A stretch of DNA of 64,000 nt from Seleniivibrio sp. Lineage in GTDB: Bacteria; Chrysiogenota; Deferribacteres; Deferribacterales; Geovibrionaceae. A program made the translations under genes and the position numbers. A model generated the notes under the pieces. That model was not told the DNA's origin. It was given only the letters and a program-made list of their open reading frames with translations, and searched no databases. Where the stretch lies: the NCBI RefSeq assembly GCF_021209385.1, contig NZ_JAJOIL010000005.1, forward strand, positions 16,877 to 80,876, read 5' to 3'. Positions 45,119 to 51,575 of the stretch are shown here, piece after piece; positions within the stretch are counted from its first letter, which is position 1, and the number at the start of each line of letters is the position of its first letter.

Positions 45119-46465
45119 TCAAATTCCGAGAGATTTTTTAACCCGTTTCCTGCCCTTGCGGAATATTCTGATAAACTCCACTGCGGTTTCCCTCTCCTGC
45201 GCCTTTTTCAGCGTAAGCACGGCAAGGATATACCCGCAGGCTGTAAGAACTTTCGCGTCCTTTTCCGCATTAAGTCTCTCCTGCATATGCACACACTGCA
45301 CGGAAAGGTCGTTGTATCTGCCCAGACTGTCCTGCAAAGCCCTCAGACGGGTCAGAACATCCGCAGTGTTCTCCTCTTTTATGAACAGCGTAAAGAATTC
45401 TATGCAGTAGCGCAGTTTTTTAAACGCTATCCGAACCGAATGTATCTGTTCGGCTGGAGTGTCTGCACCAATGCCGTCTGTGATCCCTTCCGCCAGACCG
45501 AATATTTTAGCAAGCGCCTTCTTAGCCGCTTTCTTTGTATTCACAAAACCTTTGCGCCCGATATGCGCACGGGATGATATCAGCTTTTCCCAGCCCGCAA
45601 GGTCAATATTATACTCTTCCGATGTCAGAAAATTTTTCAGTTTTTCATAGCTTTCGTCCCGTTCCCATCTGAAATGTTCCCGCAGAGGCGCAAGCGCATC
45701 CTTCATCTCGTCAGGGAGCAGTTCGTCGTAACATTCAAGCTCTTCCAGATACACGTCCATGTCCCTTGCTCTGCCGGTATATCCGCCGAGGGTACGGAAA
45801 AAATTCTTATAACGCGCCTCTTCCGCATCTTCATAAACGCCTTTCAGCATAGACATTGCAGACCTTGTTCTGCGCACGGAAACACGGAAATCGTGCAGGA
45901 ACTCCGAATCGTAACCGTTTATTATGCCGTCGGTGTTCAGCCGCATTATCTTTATCAGCTCCCCGTACACAGTTTCCATGGAATCATGAAGCACGGCGGA
46001 ATCATCCGCAGCGCACTGAACCCGTGTAGTGTAGCTCATCATGGGGTCGCCTTTGCGTTTCACATATGCCAGAAGTCCTCCGCCGAAACTTTTCAGCTCT
46101 TCCATGCAGTAATGAAAAGCAAATTCGTCCTGTACCTCTGCGGTATAAACAATATATGATCCGGGAAGTGTATAGAGGATGCCTTTGATATCGTTCGCAG
46201 TGAATGAATGAACGGTTATGTCCACTGACATTTTTTCAAAGAGATGCCGCTTTTCCGATTGTCCGGAACAGTCGCCGTCTTTAACATCAGCATTGCCGTT
46301 AAAGAACACAGTGTCTTTTCCGTCACTGAAAAGCAGACATCCTGAGCGGATGAGCAGCCACTCGAAAGTGTCGTATATATTTGCCGTAAGATCTTTGTTC
46401 TTTCTGTATCTGAGCCTGAATTTTCTGTCCGATGCAGGTTTTACGTCTGAAATATAGTATGGCAT
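45119..46465 (-). CDS. CHAD domain protein (polyphosphate-associated)
   Basis: 448 residues. The C-terminal 290 residues are a CHAD domain: HDFRVSVRRTRSAMSML and QIHSVRIAFKKLRYCIEFF carry the conserved His and basic residues that bind polyphosphate. The first ~150 residues are not recognised; a CYTH domain often precedes CHAD, but the ExExK motif is not obvious here. Two bases after sixA and 44 nt before ppx, so a member of the polyphosphate cluster. Confidence 0.88.
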   Translation of the reverse strand: MPYYISDVKPASDRKFRLRYRKNKDLTANIYDTFEWLLIRSGCLLFSDGKDTVFFNGNADVKDGDCSGQSEKRHLFEKMSVDITVHSFTANDIKGILYTLPGSYIVYTAEVQDEFAFHYCMEELKSFGGGLLAYVKRKGDPMMSYTTRVQCAADDSAVLHDSMETVYGELIKIMRLNTDGIINGYDSEFLHDFRVSVRRTRSAMSMLKGVYEDAEEARYKNFFRTLGGYTGRARDMDVYLEELECYDELLPDEMKDALAPLREHFRWERDESYEKLKNFLTSEEYNIDLAGWEKLISSRAHIGRKGFVNTKKAAKKALAKIFGLAEGITDGIGADTPAEQIHSVRIAFKKLRYCIEFFTLFIKEENTADVLTRLRALQDSLGRYNDLSVQCVHMQERLNAEKDAKVLTACGYILAVLTLKKAQERETAVEFIRIFRKGRKRVKKSLGI

Positions 46466-46467
46466 GA

Positions 46468-46923
46468 TTAAAGCAGAGCCTTCTGCTGTATGAGGTTCAC
46501 AAGAACGCTGTCGTCTATATGGGCTATGGAACCTTTCTTAAGCTGGAGCCGCAGAGCCTTTCCGCCTGTTATGAATGATATTACTTCCGAAAGATCCGGT
46601 TCGTGTCCCACAACAGCCAGAGGCGATGCATGACGCCAGTCGGAGATCGTCTCCAGATAATCCTTTATCTTTGCTCCTGGGTTCAGACGCTCCTTAATGT
46701 CGTATTTGACACCGCATATCTCAGATATTATGGATGCCGTTTCAACCGAACGCACAGCGGCGGATGTCAGAACAGCCGCAGGTTTATCATAAATATTAAA
46801 GAAACGGGTAAAGGCTCGTTTTGCCCTGACCTTCCCTTTTTCAGTCAGCGGACGGTCAAGGTCTCTTCCCTTAAACGCCTCTCTCTCTTCCGCGTGACCG
46901 TGGCGAATCAGATAAACTATCAT
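46468..46923 (-). CDS. sixA: SixA-like histidine phosphatase
   Basis: 151 residues. Catalytic motif YLIRHGHAEE at the N-terminus, RPLTEKGKVRAKRA, SAAVRSVETASII and the second catalytic His in VVGHEPDLSEV. Short, SixA-sized member of the branch-1 histidine phosphatase family. SixA acts on phospho-histidine proteins in E. coli; here the link to CHAD, ppx and ppk suggests a polyphosphate or nucleotide role. First gene of the cluster. Confidence 0.85.
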   Translation of the reverse strand: MIVYLIRHGHAEEREAFKGRDLDRPLTEKGKVRAKRAFTRFFNIYDKPAAVLTSAAVRSVETASIISEICGVKYDIKERLNPGAKIKDYLETISDWRHASPLAVVGHEPDLSEVISFITGGKALRLQLKKGSIAHIDDSVLVNLIQQKALL

Positions 46924-47020
46924 AACTGTCCCCGCATTATGTTAATAATACAAGGATACCAGAGGGGACACCGTTATACAAGAACAGGGGCGTGTATTAA
47001 TGTCAGAAAAGTGTAAAAGA

Positions 47021-47248
47021 TTAAGACTGGCAGGAGAGTCCGTAACGGACATAGCTGCGCAGGGCGATGAGGGCGAGATCGGCGAATTTCCCGTCGCCGC
47101 TGTTAAGTGTTATCTGCTCCATGCTGTCAACGGTGAATTCGGCAACAACAGCGCCTTCGACATCTTTAACGCTGCCTTTGCCGCCTGTTATGCGAACCTT
47201 CCAGCCCGCAAACTCTATATCGCCAGTTTCAAAACTTGAAATATCCAT
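47021..47248 (-). CDS. Small hypothetical protein
   Basis: 75 residues from ATG 47248 (MDISSFETGDIEFAGW), with GGAG 11 nt upstream; the longer track ORF (to 47458) runs through the satP terminator and the end of satP and is unlikely. It alternates polar and hydrophobic residues like a beta-sandwich (WKVRITGGKGSVKDVEG, VVAEFTVDSMEQITL). I do not recognise it. It lies downstream of satP and upstream of the polyphosphate cluster. Confidence 0.55.
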   Translation of the reverse strand: MDISSFETGDIEFAGWKVRITGGKGSVKDVEGAVVAEFTVDSMEQITLNSGDGKFADLALIALRSYVRYGLSCQS

Positions 47249-47270
47249 CCGCCTGCTCCGCGCAATAAAC

Positions 47271-47296
47271 GAAAACGGCGGTCGATGAGGACCGCC
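47271..47296 (-). terminator. Intrinsic terminator after satP
   Basis: On the minus strand GGCGGTC-CTCATC-GACCGCC, a 7-bp perfect stem, is followed by GTTTTCGTTTATT. It lies between the satP stop and the small hypothetical gene. Confidence 0.75.
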
Positions 47297-47330
47297 ATTA
47301 CCGCTTTGCTTTAACACCTTTGCAAAATTC

Positions 47331-47945
47331 TTACCCGATGGGCAGAACTGTTTTTTTGTAAACTTCGTTGAGAACCTGAGCCGCGCCTGCATACATTGCA
47401 GAAAGACCGCAGAGAACTCCTTCAAATCCGGCGAATTTTTTGATGGATGCGCTTTCAAACATATCGCCTATGGCAAGAAGCATGAACAGTATCACAAGCA
47501 GGAAGAAAACAACCTGAAGAGCTTTGTTCAGCTTGAAAGTACCTATGAAAAGAATGAGAGAGAAGAAGCCCCACAGAAACAGATAAGCAGACATTGCTAC
47601 TGTGTCGGGTTTCTCAAATCCCATCTTGGGAAGGACAATTATACCAACGAGAGTAAGCCAGAAAAGTCCATATGATGTAAAGGCTACTGTGCCGAATGTA
47701 TTTTTCTTTTTCCATTCCATCATGCCGACGATTATCTGTCCGAGACCGCCGTAGAAGATACCCATTGCAAGGATTCCGCTGTCCAGCGCAAAAAGACCGA
47801 TGTTGTGCAGGTTAAGAAGAATGGTTGTCAGACCAAAACCCATAAGTCCCAGAGGAGCAGGATTTGCGGTGGAATCTGCGATAACTGTCTCCGCAATCTG
47901 TCCGAGAGCCGTGTCAGTATTCACAGCTTCAACTTTGTTGCTCAT
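47331..47945 (-). CDS. satP: Acetate/succinate-type transporter, GPR1/FUN34/YaaH (SatP) family
   Basis: 204 residues with six membrane helices. The family signature [21 protein letters not shown] is at about residues 29-49, before helix 1; helix 6 ends with the short C-terminus. Members move acetate and succinate with protons. SD TTTGGAGG before ATG. Solitary gene with a terminator, so it is its own unit; acetate uptake fits an anaerobic respirer. Confidence 0.9.
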   Translation of the reverse strand: MSNKVEAVNTDTALGQIAETVIADSTANPAPLGLMGFGLTTILLNLHNIGLFALDSGILAMGIFYGGLGQIIVGMMEWKKKNTFGTVAFTSYGLFWLTLVGIIVLPKMGFEKPDTVAMSAYLFLWGFFSLILFIGTFKLNKALQVVFFLLVILFMLLAIGDMFESASIKKFAGFEGVLCGLSAMYAGAAQVLNEVYKKTVLPIG

Positions 47946-48870
47946 ATTCTACCTCCAAAGTTATAATGACCAATCATCAATAAACTTGCTTATTTCTCAG
48001 TTTATCAACCTTTGCTGATTTCTATATACAAACGGTTTTATGACAATGCAATAACTATTTATTCCGAGTGAACAAGGTTAATTAATGCTATATTATTTAA
48101 AAACATAGTTATATATTTATAACATACGCTCTATCTTTCTTATATAGGGCTTTAAATATATTGTTCAGCATACATTCATCTTTTTATGCACCGGAAATGT
48201 CCCATTAAAATTACATTATGTTCTATTTTAATTTTTTTATGTCCGATGAAAAATTTTTGCTTACCGCTGACAAAAACTATGACATATAACCCCTATTTTA
48301 CTTATTTTACGCTTATAATGAATCTGTAAACACCAATGGTTAATCATGCCGCTGACAGAAGCAGCATGACACGTTTTAAGTATAGATGCATATCATTTTT
48401 GACAGATTGCAGCAGGAAAGCAGCTATTATTAAAAAAATACAAAACTTTGTTTCTTTTATATTAATATTAAGACCGAATACAGCATACATACTTTATCAT
48501 AAATGCTATATTTACAGCTATTATTGACCTGTTTTACTGTTTATAACAGATTACTATTTACACTGTCAGAAAAACTAGAATAAATAAGCTGACTTATTTT
48601 TCATGCTGGCAGTAAGCCTTAATGTTTACCAGTTATTACACCGATCTGAACCTATAACGGTAACAATCTTCCAAAATACATGTTAATAGCAGTATTAACA
48701 CAGATAAAACAATTTAAGGCATCAATTAAATAATACTAATTATCAGCTCTTTATACACTTCCAACATTGATTTTAAATTTTATATGATTTTTTAAAATTA
48801 AATTTTCCTGACATTCCAACTATTTCCAAACTTAAACAAACAAAAGTTAGTTCGCAAAACATTATTTATA
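47946..48870. other. AT-rich non-coding region
   Basis: About 925 bp with long A/T runs and no ORF that looks real (a 63-codon plus-strand ORF at 48336 has no SD and AT-driven composition). No tRNA, repeat-family copy or DnaA-box cluster was seen. It must carry the satP promoter at its left end; the rest shows nothing I can name. Confidence 0.6.
48023..48051 (-). promoter_or_regulatory. Possible satP promoter
   Basis: Minus strand TTGCAT (48046-48051), 17-nt spacer, TATATA (48023-48028), about 80 nt before the satP ATG. Both hexamers match only in part. Confidence 0.35.
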
Positions 48871-48899
48871 TTGACACTAAAATTAATTTACGAAATAAT
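48871..48899 (+). promoter_or_regulatory. Promoter of the Phe attenuator operon
   Basis: TTGACA (48871-48876) is a perfect -35; after 17 nt comes AATAAT (48894-48899), five of six bases of the -10 consensus. The expected start is 48905-48907, which is the A of the leader ORF's AUG at 48906. The leader would thus be translated from a leaderless end. Confidence 0.75.
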
Positions 48900-48905
48900 C
48901 TATTC

Positions 48906-48980
48906 ATGAAAATGAACAGAACTTTCACAGAAACCTCTTTTTTCTTTTTTGGTTTCTTTTGGTGCTCAGCCTCTGAGTAG
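48906..48980 (+). CDS. Phenylalanine-rich attenuator leader peptide
   Basis: 24-codon ORF, too short for the ORF track: ATG 48906 to TAG 48978-48980. Seven codons are Phe (one at residue 7, then the run SFFFFGFF at residues 11-18), followed by W and C. This resembles pheL and pheM leader peptides of enterobacteria. No SD precedes it, but the promoter geometry predicts an mRNA beginning at this AUG. A second in-frame ATG is at 48912. The ribosome's position on the Phe run would choose between two RNA folds downstream. Confidence 0.82.
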   Translation: MKMNRTFTETSFFFFGFFWCSASE

Positions 48981-49011
48981 ACCGTGGAGTTCTGCACGAT
49001 AAGCTTGCAAG

Positions 49012-49045
49012 GGGCTGTGAGAACGAACTCACAGCCCTTTTTTTT
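49012..49045 (+). terminator. Attenuator terminator
   Basis: GGGCTGTGAG (49012-49021) pairs perfectly with CTCACAGCCC (49028-49037) around a 6-nt loop, then eight Ts (49038-49045). Located 41 nt before the next gene's ATG, so it acts on that gene. Confidence 0.93.
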
Positions 49046-49086
49046 GGCTTGGTATCACAGTGTAAATATATAATCGGAGGTAAACG

Positions 49087-50199
49087 ATGAAAAAAACGGT
49101 AATTACGATTCTTATGCTTCTTGTCTCGGTATGCGCCTACGCCGAGATAAAGATCGGTGCTCTTCTGGCGCTCTCAGGTCCTATTTCAAACCTTGGAAAA
49201 CCCGGTCAGGAGATCATCGACGGTGTCATCGCCGAGGCAAACAAAACGAACATGCTGGGCGAAAAGATAACTGTAGTGTCCTATGATACTCAGTCGCTTC
49301 CGGACAGAGCGCAGACATATGCGAAAAAGCTCATCGCAAAGGACAGGGTTAACGTTATCGTGGGTCCCAACGGAACGGGCGAGGCGCTCTCTGTCTTAGG
49401 CGAAGCGATGTCCTCCAAAACGCCGATGATGGCATTCGCCGGAGGAACATCAGTTGTAATGCCTGTCCGCCCCTATATTTTCAAATCCCCCCAGACAACC
49501 ACAACAGCAATCGAAAAAGCTTTCAACTATCTGAAGAAAAAAGGAATAACAAAAATTGCAGTCGCAGCTGACGCAACGGGTTTCGGTCAGGACGGTCTCG
49601 ACCAGATTAATAAATATTCCAAAGGTTTTACTATCACAGGCATTGAGAAGTTCAACGCAACCGATAACGACGTGACAACACAGATGTCAAAACTGCTCTC
49701 TGCAAAACCGCAGGCGGTTGTCATCTGGACAGTGGGCAGAGCGGGCGCAATAGCTGCAAAAAGTCTCCGCGCACTCGACCCAAACATTCTTATGGTTCAG
49801 TCACACGGGATCGCGGACAACTCATACCTTAAACTGGCAGGTGCTGCCGCAGAAAACACCATCATGCCCTCGGTCAAACTGACAGTGGCATCAAGCATAC
49901 CCGCAAGCGACCCGCAGAAAAAAGCTATCGACCTTTTCGTTAAAAAATACGGCAAACTCATAGATGAAACGTCCGTACACGCAAGCTATGCATACGACGG
50001 TATAAACATTGTCCTTGCCGCCCTGAAAAAAGCTAAAGCAGAAAAAATACCTCTCCAGCAGGCGATGGAAAAGATAACCAACTTTGTCGGTGTAACAGGC
50101 GTTTACAACATGAGCAAATCTGACCACTGCGGTCTTGACCTCTCTTCAATGGTCATTGTCAAGGTGAAAGACGGCAAGTTTGTTCTCGAAGAAATGTGA
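49087..50199 (+). CDS. LIV-type (Peripla_BP_6) amino-acid/aryl-acid binding protein 1
   Basis: 370 residues: signal peptide (about 1-18, CAYAE), then a type I periplasmic-binding fold (EIKIGALLALSGPISNLGKPG at the start, VIVGPNGTGEALSV, TGFGQDGLDQINKYS). Typical ligands are branched-chain or aromatic amino acids and aromatic acids. GGAGG lies 6 nt before the ATG. It is the first gene behind the Phe attenuator. No permease or ATPase genes (livHMGF) are in the window, so it must work with transporter parts encoded elsewhere. Confidence 0.88.
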   Translation: MKKTVITILMLLVSVCAYAEIKIGALLALSGPISNLGKPGQEIIDGVIAEANKTNMLGEKITVVSYDTQSLPDRAQTYAKKLIAKDRVNVIVGPNGTGEALSVLGEAMSSKTPMMAFAGGTSVVMPVRPYIFKSPQTTTTAIEKAFNYLKKKGITKIAVAADATGFGQDGLDQINKYSKGFTITGIEKFNATDNDVTTQMSKLLSAKPQAVVIWTVGRAGAIAAKSLRALDPNILMVQSHGIADNSYLKLAGAAAENTIMPSVKLTVASSIPASDPQKKAIDLFVKKYGKLIDETSVHASYAYDGINIVLAALKKAKAEKIPLQQAMEKITNFVGVTGVYNMSKSDHCGLDLSSMVIVKVKDGKFVLEEM

Positions 50200-50211
50200 T
50201 TTTCATATTAT

Positions 50212-50246
50212 AAAGGCTGCAGAATACACTGCGGCCTTTATTTTTT
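50212..50246 (+). terminator. Hairpin between the two binding-protein genes
   Basis: AAAGGCTGCAG (50212-50222) with CTGCGGCCTTT (50229-50239), 11 bp including one G-U, then ATTTTTT. The next gene's SD begins directly after the Ts. It probably reduces transcription of the second gene or protects the mRNA of the first. Confidence 0.75.
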
Positions 50247-50256
50247 GGAGGAAAAT

Positions 50257-51369
50257 ATGAAGAAAGTTCTCATAACTACATCTGTGCTTCTTCTCAGCAT
50301 ATCTGCATATGCAGAGGTGAAGATAGGTGCGCTGCTGGCTCTTACAGGTCCCATATCTAACATCGGCAAACCCTCGCAGGAGATACTTGAAGGTGTTATC
50401 GCCGACGCGAACAAAGCAAACTTCATGGGCGAAAAGATCACCCTTGTCTCATATGACACACAGGGGATGCCCGACAAAACGATGATGTTCGCAAAAAAAT
50501 TAATAAACAAAGACAAGGTTGACGTTATCGTGGGTCCCACGTCCACAGGCGAGGCGATGTCAGTTATCGGCACCATCATGGAAGCCCAGACACCCACAAT
50601 GGGATTCGTCGGCGGAACTCCTCCTGTTGAGCCGGTACGTCAGTACATGTTCAAATCACCGCAGAAAACATCCACTGCTGTTGAAAAAACCTTCGGCTAT
50701 CTGAAAAAGAAAGGCTGGACAAAGATAGGCGTTGTTGTGGATGCAACCGGTTTCGGTCAGGACGGACTTGACCAGATAAACAAATACGCCGCCGGTTTCA
50801 CAATCACAGGCGTTGAAAAGTTCAACATGACAGACACCGACATGACAACACAGATGAAAAAGATACTGGACACAAAACCTCAGGCGATTGTGGTGTGGAC
50901 AGTGGGCAAAGCGGGTGCAGTAGCCGCGAAGAGCCTGCGCGCACTGGATAATGACATCCCGCTGATCCAGTCACACGGCATAGCGGACTTCGCATACACA
51001 AAACTTGCAGGTGCGTCTGCGGAAGGTTCAATCATGCCCGCACTTAAGATCGTCGTCGCAAAACAGCTTCCTGCGAACGATCCCCAGAAAAAGGCAATAG
51101 ACCTTTTCAACAAACGCTACGGCAAACTGATAAATGAAACCTCCGTACACGCAATTTACGCATACGACGGTATAAACCTGATGCTGAACGCTATGAAACG
51201 CGCCAAAAACGAAAAGATAAGCATCGTTCAGGCGCTGGAAACAACAAAGAATTTCGCCGGAGCAACAGGCGTTTATAACATAACAAAAACAGACCACTGC
51301 GGACTGGATATGTCCTCTCTGGTGATGGTCAGAGTTAAGAACGGTCAGTTTGTTCTTGAAGATATGTAA
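50257..51369 (+). CDS. LIV-type (Peripla_BP_6) amino-acid/aryl-acid binding protein 2
   Basis: 370 residues from ATG 50257 (GGAGG at 50247-50251); the track start 50245 lies in the hairpin tail. Signal peptide ending AYAE, then a close tandem duplicate of the preceding protein (same length; shared TGFGQDGLDQINKYA, VVWTVGKAGAVAAKSLRALD, DHCGLD). The two differ in the segments that usually line the ligand pocket, e.g. GGTPPVEPVRQY against GGTSVVMPVRPY, so their ligands may differ. Followed by a strong hairpin and a repeat. Confidence 0.88.
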   Translation: MKKVLITTSVLLLSISAYAEVKIGALLALTGPISNIGKPSQEILEGVIADANKANFMGEKITLVSYDTQGMPDKTMMFAKKLINKDKVDVIVGPTSTGEAMSVIGTIMEAQTPTMGFVGGTPPVEPVRQYMFKSPQKTSTAVEKTFGYLKKKGWTKIGVVVDATGFGQDGLDQINKYAAGFTITGVEKFNMTDTDMTTQMKKILDTKPQAIVVWTVGKAGAVAAKSLRALDNDIPLIQSHGIADFAYTKLAGASAEGSIMPALKIVVAKQLPANDPQKKAIDLFNKRYGKLINETSVHAIYAYDGINLMLNAMKRAKNEKISIVQALETTKNFAGATGVYNITKTDHCGLDMSSLVMVRVKNGQFVLEDM

Positions 51370-51374
51370 AACTC

Positions 51375-51404
51375 AACAAGGGAGGCAATCGCCTCCCTTG
51401 TTTT
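51375..51404 (+). terminator. Terminator after binding-protein gene 2
   Basis: AACAAGGGAGGC (51375-51386) pairs perfectly with GCCTCCCTTGTT (51391-51402), 12 bp with a 4-nt loop, and is followed by TTAAG. The T-tract is short. It may end the attenuated transcript before iorA. Confidence 0.75.
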
Positions 51405-51406
51405 AA

Positions 51407-51498
51407 GTCCCACTTTGAAAAAGGGGGATTTAGGGGGATTTTCTTTCCGGCTTTTTAAGAACAAATCCACCCCGCCACTCCTTTGCTAAAGGAGGGAG
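51407..51498. repeat. Interspersed double-palindrome repeat, family 1, copy C
   Basis: TCCCACTTTGAAAAAGGGGGATTTAGGGGGATT, a spacer, AAATCCACCCC, and CTCCTTT-GCT-AAAGGAG (51478-51494). Same order of parts as copies A and B. The ORF-track start of iorA (51483) lies inside this element and is therefore unlikely. Confidence 0.82.
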
Positions 51499-51575
51499 AA
51501 AATCAGCTTTTTTCTTTAAATTCTTATTTCATTAGTGTACTATCTCATTCTGTCATTAATTTTACGGTGATTCAG

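Larger units (their letters stand above)
48906..49046 (+). promoter_or_regulatory. Phe-tRNA-responsive transcription attenuator
   Basis: Leader RNA of about 140 nt with the Phe-rich ORF, a terminator (49012-49045), and a competing antiterminator: CAGCCTC (48967-48973) can pair with GGGGCTG (49011-49017), seven pairs with one G-U, which removes the 5' arm of the terminator. CAGCCTC lies in the last codons of the leader ORF. A ribosome waiting at Phe codons leaves it free (read-through); a ribosome at the stop codon covers it (termination). A small hairpin CTCAG-CCT-CTGAG (48965-48977) is a further alternative. Expected effect: expression rises when charged Phe-tRNA is low. Confidence 0.78.

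Noticed and set aside
47021-47458. 145-residue version of the small hypothetical protein
   Set aside because: Its first 70 codons run through the 3' end of satP and its terminator; the ATG at 47248 is more likely.
48336-48527. 63-codon plus-strand ORF in the AT-rich gap
   Set aside because: No SD, no family resemblance, and composition driven by A/T; not reported as a gene.
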